In this document: positions 1-13,794 of the stretch, one piece after another
How the letters are laid out: each line of letters opens with the position of its first letter
Numbering within the stretch: position 1 is the stretch's first letter
Assembly: GCA_907163375.1 (NCBI GenBank)
Contig: CAJQUW010014363.1
Location: 744,001 to 808,000, forward strand
Source: Prostheceraeus crozeri
Lineage: Eukaryota > Platyhelminthes > Polycladida > Euryleptidae
DNA length: 64,000 bases
Direction of reading: 5' to 3'
Translations under genes and position numbers: made by a program
Notes under the pieces: generated by a model
Seen by the model: the letters and a program-made list of their open reading frames with translations, nothing else
Told to the model about the DNA's origin: nothing
Database searches by the model: none

Positions 1-3000
1 TTTGCTAGGATGTGCATCTCGCTGTCCCCTCCCCGTGACTACACAACGCCACAGTACATTCCGAAACTCTTGTTGCATTATATTCCTCTATTCAGTAGAG
101 AGTGCAGTCCATTTCAAGTTCTGGGAGCTCTAAATCCCAGAGTTGAAATCTCCCAGGCATGCTCTTGACGTAATGAGTCAGTACTTGTCATTTTCACGCA
201 CGTGTCTGACGGCAGTAGATGACAAGAGAACAAAAACTTGGCGAATGTCGAAGGGAAATCACTTGTCTCTTTTCCCGAGTGCTGAATCTTGTGTCTCTGC
301 CTTTCCACTCTTCCTCCCTCTTGTACAATTCCTGACTCAGTCCATCTTTTGAATATTACAGGACTCACTTCCTTTTTTCACCTCGTCCTTCGATGTTTAC
401 AACACTCCGTTGGTATTTCGCCTCCCACACGCCGGTGAATTTGCAAATCTGGCGCTCGTTGCTGAACGGGCAACGGTAATTGCGTGACAGGTATTGTACG
501 TTGGAGCAGCACGCATCCACATCCTTCATCGAAATCTCTGTTTAATGATGGAGAAATGAAAACGCCATCATCAATCCAACCTGACTATCGATTCTCATCT
601 CAAAATGTAGGAATTTAATAAGCTTAACTAACCTTTTAATGGAAATATTCTAATGCGATTTACTCTTCCACTAAGCTTTAATTGATACAAATATCAGAGC
701 TGGTAGCCCATTTGTATCTCATGATGATGGAAAAGAAAGTATGCGAATGCTTAAAACACTCATAAATACGCAAATGTCAATTGATGAAGTATTTAGGCAG
801 ATATAAAACGCGATTGGGCCTGCTGAGGATTCCTGATATTGGCAGCTGTTCAGGCCTGTTCTTATCGTTCAAATGAGGATACAACTCAATGTTTAACTAC
901 TTTAATAGACGATAGTCTGAGAGACATTGTAAAAGATTCTAAAACTATAAATTTCTATTATCTGCGTTTGTGGCGGAGTATTCGATCCTTATTCGAGAAT
1001 TCTCAGTCAGCGGCATCTCGACATCCTCAGACACGATGAGTTAATGTGATGGGGTGACTCGTTTTTCGCCCATCCTGGCGAATTTTTTGAATGTCTTTCA
1101 AACCAAGCAAGATATGCCCACCATATTATTTTGCTCCGTACATTATCTGTCTAAAGAATGTTATTCATGTTTATAATAAATGATAAATTGAAGTCATGAA
1201 CCATTTTGTGGTTTTCATCAACACAATTGGAAATAGTATTCGTATTATTAGGTTTGAGAATGGATTTCAATAAGTTTGACGACCCCAAACTTAGATAGCT
1301 GTGATTGCAAAGTTCTCGACTCAGCTTATCTGTTCAAATAATTGAGTTGTCTACTTTTTAATGTTTCAAAGATCGTATCAGATAAGCCCTTACCGATCCT
1401 TGATATGATAGAGAGATTATCAAGTTGATCAAGCGATGTGAAACAGGAAAGGCATTTTTTAGTTATTATAAACTTGCGATTATGAAGAGTTGCAAATCCT
1501 GTCAGCGATGGGTGAGTAGGCCTAGCCTTTTTCATCGATCATCAGCGGATGAATTTCAGGGAAAGCATGTCGGTATTTGAGTAAATGATGGACTTTGCAT
1601 CCTACCGGGAATTGATTTGAAAGACCTTTTGCATTGATCGACAGCCTCTAAATTAATTCAAGGCTTCAGAAAGAGCATAATGCAGGTTTACATCATGTTA
1701 CTAATATCTGACGGTTTCAAGCAGCTCAGCTATATGAGCATTCTAGTCAGTATTACTCACTAGTCAATAGAACTGCTGTTTTGCATGTATTGAATGTGCT
1801 GCTGCTGTCAATAACATACTATCAACAAACTTATCATATACAAAGAATTTCAATTAGCCTTTATGGATGACTTTTAAAAGTGTAATAGTTTTTAAAGACA
1901 CGGTTTTAAATCCACGCATAAAAGCGCAGTTATGAAACATAACAAAAAGAATGGTTTTAAAATACATGTATGCATAAAACACGATTGCAGAATTGTGTCT
2001 AAGATCTTCCAAACATTGTTTTAAAAGGGCTCATTCTCCTCCTTTAATAATGATATTCAATTGACATTAGAACCCTAAATATTCATAAATATAGAGTGAG
2101 TATGCGGTACTTATGCCCAACATTAATATAATAGGTTTCTTCAGAGGACACACATGTAGGTGCATTAGAGTAAGGAACATTTCTTTTTCGCATGTCATAA
2201 TCTGAAAATTCTGGAGAAGCAAAAAACTTGCTGTATTTTCAACCATATTGCAACTACATATGGTTAAAGCAATTGGGGGCGTGAGTATTTTTGGCAAAAG
2301 TTGATTATCATAACTTGCCGTCATTCAATTTTTTGTAAGTCACAGGCACGAGAGTGATACCTTCGTCAAAAATATTAATTTAGTCACCAAAAATGTCACA
2401 AAAATTATTGGAATATGGGGTACTGTTTACCCTACTGACCCGTTCACTAGCATTATATTCCATCTGAATAAGTTAGATTTTCATTAACAAAGAGAACTGA
2501 AAAAATATTTAGCTATCCTAAAAGTGGTAGCAAATGACTACTATACCTCGACATTTAGCAGAGATTTCAAGTTGGGGTAACCCATGCCAAAAGATAACTG
2601 TTAAAACATACCTGTCTATATGAAAGCATGTAGTTCGGGCTAATTTGATTAATTTTCGTTGTAATACTTCGTTTCAATACTTCTCGTGAATCTGTGAGTA
2701 CACCACTGGGTACAACTGCATGCCAGGGCAAAAATTAAAGATGTTTCACACAAAGTTGGGCAAAACTTTATAGTGGGTATACCCAATAAAGCCTTGGGCC
2801 AACCATAGCTTAGGTCAAAACCCAGAACTCAACCCTAAGTTTTAATAAATGAGCAGAATCAGGTAAACAACGTACATTCTTTGTATTTTGTGCTGACATA
2901 AAGATTCTTCTATAGGCTTATAGGCCAAAATTATTAGTTTACGATAATTCCAAGGCAGCATTGCTGTATTAAATGAAAATTAAAATTCTCAGACATCGAC

Positions 3001-3905
3001 TACAATTCGTAAAAATGCTATGACTATTAATGACCGGTAATTGAATAACATGCTCATATTCATTCATTCTATTCACCGAAATCTAAACAGACCTAATAAA
3101 TAGTACAGCGGAGTAGTGAGTGTATGGTCAGGCATAAAATACGAAATAGGAATGAATTCATGCTTAGATAAATGTCGGCTGTCGCAGACCATTTAAGTGT
3201 ACGAATACATGTACATGTATGTAAAATAGTTACATAAAAATGCAATGAGCGCAAATGCAGCTAAATACATGTAAGCTTTCAGCAAATACAATTACAATAT
3301 ACTGTATATGATTTTTCAATGCGCGGTAGTCTCAAGCCTAAAATGAAGTAGCTAAAAGCCACAAGTCAAGATCCGTCAAGCATTTATGAGACGTTATTTG
3401 AAGCATTTCTAATTTGAAATATTCTGTGAATTGAGTGGAATTTCGGTGGGGGGTCAGAACTTCATGCTTTTATCATGTAGTTCTCCTACGATTCAAATCA
3501 AAATGCTAATTTTTGTAGGCTATATTTGTAAATATTCAGCATTAATAGAAAGCTCAAGTTTTGCATCGCTTACCCTAAGTCGACCCAAAACCTAGGTCCA
3601 ACCCTGTTCTACTCAACAAAATGTGTAACTACAGATTAGCTCCTATTACCGTAATTATGCGATAAAAGGACCCCTGTTGGAATCTTCGACCATGAATATT
3701 TCTAATATTTGTATTTACCAATGCGACTCGGGTCTCAACCCGCTTTCATCTTCAATATTTTGCATTCCATATTGAATAAATATGTGCTTACTGTCCTACT
3801 TTTATCTGTGTGCAGTACAAGTGATCATACAAGCACATACCCAATTCGAATTTCATGATATTTTCTTTCATAGTTTTGCAGCCAGCAGCGATCGAATTAT
3901 TGAAG
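1..3905. other. Non-coding region, no gene recognised
   Basis: AT-rich sequence with only short, mutually overlapping open frames of under 90 codons. None resembles a known domain and none shows coding-like composition. I see no tRNA, no clear transposon ends and no long tandem repeat. It could be intergenic or intronic host sequence. Exons of unfamiliar genes cannot be excluded by eye. Confidence 0.55.
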
Positions 3906-4367
3906 ATATATTACCTTTCAAATGATCAAAATTTCTTTCATTTGATTCTTTCAAAAGATATCAAATTAAGATTTAATTTGAAAGGTAATATATGCATTGT
4001 TACTGAACCTAAAATCTATGTCATCAAAACTCCAAGATTTTGATCTGCAAAATATTCAAATCTATGATGATTTTCTACATAGCTCATGCAGCTCAGAACA
4101 TCAAAGAATGTAAAGCTTGAGATATCTGCGAGTCTAAACTGTGAAATATAGGAATCACTTCAATGTCATTTTCACTGGGAATGCAAATATGAACGGTGAA
4201 GTGCTCCTACCTCAATGGTATTACATAGCAAATTAGACTGCCTTAATTGTGCATTTAAGGCCGTTTAATTTGGAATTGGAGATATAGGCCTATTAACAAC
4301 TTTCATAGACAAATGACAGGTGAAATATCGGCGGACAACCCTACTTACTCAGTAACAATAAATCTTT
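3906..4367 (+). repeat. Dispersed repeat family A, copy 1 (foldback end)
   Basis: This block reappears in inverted orientation at 41434-41873, colinear over about 430 bp at roughly 80% by eye. One end is a foldback: 3906-3923 is the exact reverse complement of 3976-3993 (atatattacctttcaaat and its complement). The other end reads into 'ctacttactcagtaacaa'. No coding capacity is evident. A non-autonomous element with a terminal hairpin is the simplest reading. The family was not identified. Confidence 0.75.
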
Positions 4368-5240
4368 AACCGATATTCCGGTAGAAGGCCTAGTTGGCAT
4401 AGAGATCAATTTTGGAAAATAAGTGCGAATTTCTACCAAAGCAGTGGAAAATACAGATGTATATCATCCCAGATGTTTGCAGTCATCATGTATTTTTCAT
4501 ACCAGGATGTTCTCAGCTTATCACTCAACGTCAAATATTGTCTCGAAGCATACATCGGAGCCAGTTGAACGCGACAGGGAATGTGATCAAATATCTAGCA
4601 CTTTCAACATTAGGAAAATCCAGACAATCTCTGTGAAATCACCAGACAGAACTCATTTGGAATGATCGGCAATTTCAAGTAAACGAAATAATTGAACTGA
4701 ATTTAACTATTTTCTTTGATCAAATACCTAGATCGAAAATGTGTTTTTAGTGGACACTTTTTTTGAATGGGATTTCTGTGATAACTCAATCGGCGGATGA
4801 TTCATGGTGAAGAGATGAAATCACGGTTGGATAATCTTCGAGTGTGTGATTGTGTTACCGCAGCGCTCTTCACTTTCAAAAACATTATCGGCGAATGATT
4901 GCGTTCTCCTTATTAGATAGATGTACTTTGATGAAACATTTCAGGCGAATGAATCAGATCAGTTATTGGTCACTTTGTCTGAAATCCTCTATTTATAGAT
5001 AGCCACTCAGACTAACAATCATTATGAAAAGGTTTGAACGAAGGTATGAATTGTGAAGAGTAGAAATTCCTTATTGAAAATTATTTGCACTAAATTTTTC
5101 TCAGTCGCCTTCCTTTTCTCTAAAAATTCAAAATTCATGGGTTTATATTTCGGAAGTAAAGTTACCCAACATGCTAAATTGTGGCAAGTACATGAATAAG
5201 GAATCAGTGATGTTCTTATAACACAGTTGAATATCTCACC
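4368..5240. other. Non-coding spacer, nothing recognised
   Basis: Only short overlapping frames occur here (about 80 codons at most). They lack recognisable domains, and there are no obvious repeats or RNA genes. Confidence 0.5.
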
Positions 5241-5536
5241 CACAGAATTAGATTGTTTAACTCTTTCCGTTTACTAGAAGTGAAGACTAATTCAAAACGA
5301 TGGCACTTGCGCTGGAATTTAGTTAGTGGGGAAAAAGGAATTCCTAATACGTTAGAGAGATAGGAAAAAGTCGTGTGTCTCTTGCGGATTGCTGTAAATT
5401 CCATCAAATGCTTCGATTTCCACGATTCATATTTGAAGAATTCAGATCACTGCGCACAAGTTTTCTCGATAACGTTGGCCCTTCTGATAATTATTAAGGA
5501 AGATAGGAGGCGCACGAAAATTGGTTCACATTATGA
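5241..5536 (+). repeat. Dispersed repeat family B, copy 1
   Basis: About 300 bp colinear with 9733-10031 in the same orientation. Both start with 'cacagaattagattgttta' and end after 'ggcgcacgaaaa'. Partial relatives of the start are at 25464-25551 and about 45518-45620. A 116-codon open frame (5373-5723) begins inside the repeat and runs out of it, so it is unlikely to be a gene. The class is unknown: no terminal inverted repeat or tRNA-like head was seen. Confidence 0.7.
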
Positions 5537-8500
5537 ATTCAGCATCACTCTCGCCTCAGCTTCCTCACTGAATGTATACAAGACATGTGTGACACTCAAT
5601 CACTGGCTATTGTCACAAAGCCGGCTGACAACTTATTGTTTGCGATATACGACTCATCCTTTCCATGTAACAAGACTGTCGAGCAAGTTGTCTAATTCCT
5701 TGGTCTCATCAATTCACGTTTGAGCACATGATTACAAGGGATGATGTCGGAGGGATGATTCAGAAGATCATAAAATGTTACACAGTGATGATCTTTCAAA
5801 TGAAAAAACATCAACATGAACGTTCATACTAAGGATTGATACTAAGCAGGGGATACCAACAGGTGATACTAGGCATTGTGGCTTAATAGGCACATCGAAG
5901 GAGAGGAGATTTCATGTACGAAATGGAACTACTAACAATAGACTTGCATCATGCAAAATACATATAACATTATTTGGCATAAAAATTTAGTTTTTTGCTT
6001 TATCTGTTTCACTTCTAGATCAGTCACATCACTGCCCCAACAAAATTATTCATTATATAATCACGGAGATCGGTTAAACGAGTGATATCCAACGCTATCA
6101 GAAACTCTAAACAGCAATAATTATAATAGCAATTCAGTACATGGTTGAATGGTTTTCCCAGGGTTGGTAAATACCGCCCTGTTTAAGGCTACATGTACAA
6201 TACAGAAAAACTGATCAAAGCTGGTAAAAGTAGCTTAATGCATTTGTATGACAACTGGAATGAAATTCAGCAGATCTACGAGTAACTGCATGTATACGTT
6301 TGGTTTATTTGCAAAACGTGCGCAATCATCAGATTTAGGCTATGAGGTGTAAATCTGCCGCCAATGGATTTTTCCCGTATACATGAAGACGTTTTGAAGT
6401 TCATCCTTACTTCATTCACTCATTCTGAAACTCAAAATACATGATGAAAGATATTCAGGTATAAGTATTCAGTGGTCTACATATCCGTTTACATAATCAA
6501 TTGTTTATTTAAAATTTGCGTAAGTACGATGTAATTTACGTGAATGTTGTAAGCATGCTTTCTTTACTCAAGCAAATCTTTTGCTTGTCTTAAGTTACAG
6601 AGCCCTTCTATTCCAATTTTCGAAAATTGACAGTGTGTGATGTATTTTACTGTGCATAGACAAGGACATGTTTATGCAAATATGCGCATGTACGAGTAAT
6701 CATACGAGTACAATTTATAAATTCATAATAGGAATGCTGCTTTCAATACTCGATAATTAAAATAGCCAATATTTGAAATCATTGCTTTTCCATTCTTATG
6801 TAAGACAAAATTTGTTGACATTGTCTATATATTCATCTAATTTATAATTGATAACCTTTCTTTTTTCACCATGACTACAGTAGTTCAAAACTGACCAACT
6901 TAATTCTTACAAAACATTCATTCTGAAATCGTGTATATTCTACTGACCACAACAGATAAGACAACAGTAAAATGATTAGTTTTATCAAGAAATAACATGG
7001 TCATAGGCTTTGCGCATCAATCACACAGAGCTGATGAAGTCACGTGTATTTACAGTCAATCCCTGAAAATCGTAGAGAGATGGAGGATAAGTTACGATGC
7101 GATGCCTCAGTTGGGTGATACAACAACAACCAAGAGACCCGTACCATGTGACGATATCAGCTTTTAATGAATATCGATAACAATACAAACTTCCCACGTG
7201 CCCTATTATTTTCATCAGTTCCAAATTTCTCTGCTTTTGTCACGTTTTGCTGGTTTTCATTAGTTTTTCGTGATATTTACTAATTTTTCCATCTATCCTG
7301 GAAAAATGGCATTTCCCACATAATTGCCATCCCTGATAATTTACACGAATACGGCTGAATCGCTGATGATGTTTTCATATCAATATAGTCTATCTTCTCT
7401 CTCTCTTTCAATCTCATTTTGTCTGCGTGTGTGATACGGCCTGTTTGTGTGAGTATTTCTCAAACTAATTCTACTGGAGCACTGATTCTTCATCCGAAAG
7501 CTTCGGTCAGTTCTGAAGCAGGCTTGCTTTGGATGAAATTTTGAGTGCAAAGTGAATAGTAGGTGTATCCAGTGGATGGAAGGACTTAACCACCCATTTT
7601 TATAGTTCTGATATAGTGTTTTGCAGCCTGTGGAAGGTATATGATAGAGAAAAGATGTTTGAGACAGACTGTGACATCATTTGATCGAAAGTATATAGAG
7701 GAAGCCGTGACTCGGCTTTAATTGTGACACATCACTCAAAACTTTGTATTATTTTCCAAGTCTATTCAAGACATTACTTGATTTGGTTTTGGATGACTTG
7801 ATTCTAGATTAAACGGATAAAGCCATTTAACAACAGAATGAGACTGAATCCGCGTGTATTACGGAAAAGTAGATCAAAGTACACACGCGTTTATCAGCTG
7901 ATAAACGATATCAACTACCTTCTAAAGAATCGCATTTCTGGCGAATCTTCTGCGAATCTCAGTCGTTTTCATAATTATTCTCTTCTTCTTAACTATTCTA
8001 AGGAATTTGAAAGAATGCGAAGTCTTTGTAAAGCAGTGATGTGCATGCAAGAATGTATTTATTATTCCAAATGAAATTATGATACAATATCTTGATGAGT
8101 TCAATCAGATCAGTGCGGAATGAAAAAAATCAAAATGGGGAAAAGAACTAATGATGTACCTACGCAAACAGAGTGATTTCAAAAGAAGCGTCGGTGATGC
8201 GTTTAAAGCAGTTTTTTGACAAAAGTACGGGGGAAATCATCGCTTCCGTGCCTCATAAATATTCAGTTGAAGCGCAGAAATCATGACAAATAGTAGGAGC
8301 ACGTCAGATTTCGCTTTAAACATCATCATCAGGATTACATTATTCAAATTGCCAGGACAAGAAACTAGTAACTGGTCGGAAAGGAGATTTCAATATATAT
8401 TGATTGAATAAGGAAAATCCTTCTACGCTTGTGGAATGATGCGGACTCCTACGGGATGCCACAAAACATCAGATTTTTTAAATTATAAAACATTGCTGAT

Positions 8501-9732
8501 GTGCACATAAGATGCAACTGCTCTCAGACTTGAACAATAAAGCTCTAAATGGCCGGTTGCTGCATTTCCTGTTGCAGTGACTTCAATACGACTAGAATGG
8601 TGCAAACTAGATTATGACATGTAGGTTTTCTGGACTCCAATAAAAGGCACGCAATTTTAAAGATAGCCTGCTTCAAAGAGACGTCAAAGATCTCAATGTT
8701 AGGTCTTCACCATAGAGTAGGGATATATAGGTAGAGTGTCGACTCAGAAAAGTATCTGTATACAGTGAAAATCTTTATATGAAAAGATTTAGTTTCTTGC
8801 GGAGATTACGTTCCCGTGGTGCAAAAAGGTATTTGAGCAGTTTTGAAAAAGTCAAAATTTTGCCAATTTAAATACTACCGAGATCACTCCCCGTTGTAAG
8901 TAGTATAGAGCAATTTGCTAATAATCATCCCAAATAAGCGGAAATCAAGCTGATTATCAAGGGAATTTCATGCTCCGTATTATAGTGGAAGTCTTCATGA
9001 AAAAGTCGCAATATTATTCGTGCTTTCTTGGCTGAAATGTCAAGTTTTTAATTCAATTTTCACCCGCATGATTTTATGATTCACTAAATTCATGTTCCAT
9101 TTCTTGAATCTGAATAGTGATGTGGATCCATTTACATCTTTCAAAGTTAATTGAAATCATTGTCTTTGAATCTGCGATTTTGCCATGCTAGTAGCAGCTG
9201 TTGCCTGATCACGCTTAAGAAGATTCTTTTGAGGTTCTGCATGAAAGCAGCAATAGCAGGTCATCGAGTTGCCAATTTAACAAACATTATCTCTCCAAGG
9301 CTGTCATGACACGGAGGATCTGTAAAATTATATCATTTCCATCTGCTTTATGATTTCGTGATCACTCAATTCCATTGTGATTTCTTAAAAACTGCATAAA
9401 TGTGCATATCTCACATTTGGAAACAATGCCACCTGTATCTCCCTTGAGTTCATTTAATAAAATCGAAAGTGCATACACATTGGGGATTTAATAAATGCGG
9501 AGTTACTACTCTACTTATGATGCCTACTCTATGATCTTCACAGATAGATTCATTTGTGTGTGGTTTACTCTAGAGCGGAAATCCCAGTCATTGTATACAG
9601 TGGCAACAAGCGATAGAGATTGACATAGATATTCGCCTCTCTTTGACTTGTGTGATTGGTCAAACGCGCGCATTGCAGAAATGCATGCAGCTCGTATCAG
9701 AGAACCTGGAAACATGGAAATATTATTCACAC
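5537..9732. other. Non-coding region, no gene recognised
   Basis: AT-rich, with only open frames under 80 codons such as 7838-8074, which has no recognisable domain. A short CT-rich run occurs near 7396-7410. No transposon ends or RNA genes were recognised. Confidence 0.5.
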
Positions 9733-10031
9733 CACAGAATTAGATTGTTTAATCATGTCACTTTGCTAGAAGTGCAAACTGATTCAAACAAATGGCACAT
9801 GCAGGAACTTATTAAGTAGGCAAAAAGAAATTTTTAATACCTTGCAGAGAAAGGAAAAATAGTTGTGCGTCGATTGCGGATTTCTCTGAATTCCTTCAAA
9901 ATGCTCCAATCGCCACGATTCCTTCAGATACGAGGAATTCAGATCATTGCGCAAAAGTTTTCTCGATAATGTTGGGCCCTCCGATCATTATTAAAAAAGT
10001 TAGCAGGCGCACGAAAAAACGTTCACAAACT
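9733..10031 (+). repeat. Dispersed repeat family B, copy 2
   Basis: This matches 5241-5536 along its length in the same orientation with scattered substitutions and short indels. Shared landmarks are 'agattgtttaa' near the start, 'cacgattc' in the middle, and 'ttttctcgataa' followed by 'ggcgcacgaaaa' at the end. It is non-coding. Confidence 0.7.
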
Positions 10032-11055
10032 TCTCTGTAGAACTTGACATCGACCGTGTCTCTTTGCTGTGTGATCCGGTTGATATCAGTCACTGAAACT
10101 TCGCACAATTTGACGTGTTTAATGTTGAACTGCCTGCTCATTGTTCGATTGCTATGGTATTATGCTAGCAGATTGTGCCATTTCATTAACGCTACATGTT
10201 CCAATGCTTCCGCTCTACTCAAACAGAAGAAGAAACGACCTGTCTAATTCTGTGATTCATACCGTTCGACTCTTCACGATCTAAATTTCTGACTGTGAAC
10301 GTTCAATGCGGTGTCGATGTTCTAGCTCGTCAGAATTCAGACTTGAATTTGCATTACGTTCAAAGGAAAATTGATCTTCATGCCCTCGGGACTAGTTCTG
10401 AGCGTGACCATCAGTGTAAAAGAATGTCATATCTACAACAAACAACGCAGACAAAGCAATTCTTCTCTGTGGGTAGAACCCATGGAACTTCACGGTTTTA
10501 AGGTAAGACTTTTTAACCCTTTACAGGCCGACGTCAAAAAACAACTTCAAAAGGCCAACCTGCATTCAAAACGACCATTGATAAAAAAGAAATTGATTTT
10601 TGCCAAAGAATACTTTTTCATACTTCTGATAGATCAATCATGAAAAGTGTGTGAGGATATGACGGAAAGGATCACACGCAGCTAAATGTCAATTCATTCT
10701 ACTCACAACATCATCGATGTGCTTTTGCAACAAGGAAACTTACATTCCATCCATATGTTGCTCGATCTGATCGCAATCGGCAGAAATCTTCCTTTATTAC
10801 GAAAAATCTAACAGCAAGCATTGTGATGATGCCTCTTCGGAGCTCGATAATAGATTCGGATGACCTATGAATTCCTTGATTTGTCGAATCAACTGTCGCT
10901 GAAGTCTTGGGAAACGCAGATGATGCTCTATTAATTAGAATAGGCCATTTCTTTGACAAGGATGACAAGTCAATCATGTCGATGATATTTAAAAGCCTTC
11001 TTCGTCCAGCCAGGATGCGTGAAATCAAAATTTGTTATCAAATAAATAGTTTCAA
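10032..11055. other. Non-coding spacer beside a transposase relic
   Basis: Overlapping frames of 65-105 codons occur on both strands and none is recognisable. The minus-strand stretch 10711-11028 lies directly downstream of the piggyBac-like fragment. It could be a decayed continuation of that gene, but no motif confirms this. Confidence 0.4.
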
Positions 11056-11538
11056 CTAAAACGATGTTTTGAAAACGGAGCAACCATCGCGATACCGTAT
11101 AGTGGCAAAATATTTTATAGTGGCATTGTCTATTATCTGTTCTGCAACATCAACTCCAGCTTTAGATTCATTGAATGAATCCTGCAAATTGTTTTCCCTT
11201 CTAAGTTCCTTACCGTCAATTACCATTTCGTCGTGCATAGTATACAGAAAAATACCTCTAAGCTCTAAACAGCGAAGATAAAAGATCATGTGCCTGTGAG
11301 TCACCATTCGAACGTTGTACGGTAATAATTGACTGCAAATTGAAACTAAAAGTAGATGTTTAGAGTCGAATAACTCTCTTAGTATTGACATCCAGATCTT
11401 GGGTGCAGTTGACATTGAAGAAGAATTATCCGAAGGAAATGCCTCACGTGCTGAGCTCAAATAAAGTAATATTAAAGAAATAGCGAATCTAAGTTTTGGA
11501 CTATGGCTGTTTTGACCATGCGTTGGCTTAAGGGTCAA
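11056..11538 (-). pseudogene. Probable piggyBac-like transposase fragment
   Basis: This open frame of about 160 codons shows, near residues 95-145, a segment with the organisation of the C-terminal catalytic part of piggyBac-type transposases. A hydrophobic 'GIFLYTMH' strand is followed by an acidic stretch and then 'FNESKAGVDVAEQ'. That last segment resembles the family's [YF]Nx(S/T)KxGVDxxDQ block, which contains the third catalytic Asp. The N-terminal part is not recognisable, the end is cut off early, and no TTAA-flanked terminal repeats were found. I infer an old, truncated copy. The resemblance is short, so chance similarity is possible. Confidence 0.4.
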
Positions 11539-11585
11539 TTACATATTATCGGATTTCTATGACAGAACCGATTATCAGCACTGTT

Positions 11586-11668
11586 AAGAGGTATTAAGAA
11601 GAAGTATTAAGAAAAAGTATTAAGTATTATTAAGTATTAAGAAGAGGCATTAGGGTTAAGAGGTATAT
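11586..11668 (+). repeat. Degenerate tandem repeat of a GTATTAAG-type unit
   Basis: The motif 'gtattaag' with short purine spacers recurs about seven times in about 80 bp. It is a simple low-complexity repeat with no coding meaning. Confidence 0.75.
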
Positions 11669-13480
11669 TGAAGTTGGTGAAATATTCAACGCATGTGAAC
11701 TGCGCAGCGCCAATTTTAAGCATTTCATTATTGCTATAGATAACCGTCACAGAGTTGTACTGCAAAACATTGAGACCAATAATGCGATGCTTCTAACCAC
11801 TATCAACACCTGATGCTGCTGCAGTTGTTACAGAAATCCCACGAAATATCGGAATTATCATATCTTCATGGTTTGAATGTGACTGTTCAATAATTTTTCA
11901 CTGAATAGACGATGTTTTTGTCGAGTATACAGTACTGCAGTTTATTTACTATTTCTGGCAGAATAGACACCGCAAAAATGTTTCTCAAATATTTATCTTG
12001 GAAGAATATCAACAGTTTCGGCAGATTGTCGACTGTAAATCGAGTTTACAAAGGAAGAAATCTTCAAACCCACTTGGCAGCCGCTAGGTCGAATAGCGAC
12101 ACAGGATTGAACGCTGATTCAACAGTTGGATAGTTGTTGACATCAAACTTTGAAACTTGAGTCGACGATGACAACATAAAGTTGTTCTTCCAAAATAAAT
12201 ACATGACCGATCACATCGAAGAGTTCACATTATTGAAGTTGTCAAAGAATCCGGCAGTGACACTTTGGTTGTTTCAAACTCTTCAGGTCAACGGAATATA
12301 GTACGATGACAATCTTAAATGCTTGATATTATGCACGCAATATTGCAATTTTTGAGCTAAATGTTTATGCAAGAATTGTTTCAATAGAGATCTTTTGAAG
12401 ACATATACTTTCGACAAAAGTGACATTATCTGTGTTTCCTTTGATTAAGAGAAAGCTACTAAGTCTAGAGCTGTAATTTGGGATGGATATTTCGCATCAT
12501 GTGTTTATGTGATAATACATACAAGAAAAGGAAAGAAAATCCGAAAGCATGCGTGCACTGTAAACCGTTCGCTATCAAATGAAATTAATTTCGCTGATAA
12601 ACCAACTCATCAAAAAAACTAACATTGCCATGAAAATAGCTTAAAACGCTGCTAGAAAATAAAGTCTAAATTTGAAATTACACCATAAATCATTCTCATG
12701 CAAACTTTGAAAATCACCATGGAAATGATGACAAAGCATTCAAAATTGCCACAAAGTTAATGTATTTTAAGACAATTTCAAAAGTAAACAATAATTTCTC
12801 GGATAGAGAGGAATCCACCACAGAGCCTGACAAAACCGCATTATCAACCACATGGTATCAACAAAGCAAAACTTGAAAATAGACGAAATTGAAATCGATC
12901 ATGGAGAATTCAGATAACAATCGGATAAGCAATTATCGATAGCATTGATTTTCACTCTTCTATTGGTAGAAATTTGGAAGAATTATTTGATCTGCAGTTA
13001 AGTATGCTTTATGAACATTCTTATGCGACTAGAAGAAAGAGAAGCATCTGGTAGGCACAATATAGGTTTGGTAGGCGCTAACCAAACAGTTAAAAAAACG
13101 CTACCAAATGAAAAGCAATAAAGTATTTGGTAGCAACCATTTTATCGGTTTGGCAACAGTGTAGAACTCGAATGTATGAAAATTTTAAAGTCACAAATTT
13201 TCGGTCGAAGCCTTCATCAAGTGAGATTCATATATGTATGTCAGATGCAGTTGGAAGAATTATCAGTGGTCATGGAGTGGCAATCATAAACGTCACATGA
13301 CAGACGCTTCATGAGTAGGTACAATAAAACCACAGCAAGAAGATATAGAACACTTAATAAACCAAACGTAACATAGCTAAAACTAGAGAATAACATGCAT
13401 CAACAGACAATGGATAAAAATGCATATTTACAAATAGAATAATTACCGTATAAGACAAAGTACAACAAAACATTTTACTA
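11669..13480. other. Non-coding region, nothing recognised
   Basis: Short frames only (73 codons at most). Near 13040-13150 the motif 'ttggtag' and its variants recur several times, suggesting an old, decayed repeat. Nothing else stands out. Confidence 0.45.
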
Positions 13481-13794
13481 AAATTTGAGGTACTTCTATT
13501 CTTTCACCCCACATTTTTGTTGGTGACACCAGCGAGTGTTGCATCGTCAGCGAACTTCTATTGCTCCTACGTGCAGTCTGCTGCCGTCGCAAAAGCGTAG
13601 TGTGTAAAATTCTATTGGTTTGTAGAAAATTTACAGCATTTGCTTTGTTGAGGGAGACTTCTCAATGGTGTGCTATCACTCAGTGACATATCAAGTCTAT
13701 TCTAAATCCAATGTGACTAAGTTTGACGAAATTTGATGAATTTGGAAAAATTGCCAAAAGACGGGGGGGGGGAAGAATAGAAGTACCAAATTTG
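13481..13794. mobile_element. Short non-autonomous element with inverted ends (MITE-like)
   Basis: The left end (13481-13510) and right end (about 13765-13794) are inverted repeats of about 27 bp. They share 'ggtacttctattctt' next to a C/G run, and the G run at 13763 belongs to the right end. The 314-bp body has no coding frame. The target duplication is not clear, so the superfamily is unassigned. Confidence 0.65.

Noticed and set aside
5373..5723. 116-codon plus-strand open frame
   Set aside because: It begins inside dispersed repeat family B, has no recognisable domain, and the second copy of the repeat does not keep it open.
10711..11028. 105-codon minus-strand frame as continuation of the piggyBac relic
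   Set aside because: Position fits, but I could not match any piggyBac C-terminal motif such as the Cys-rich tail.
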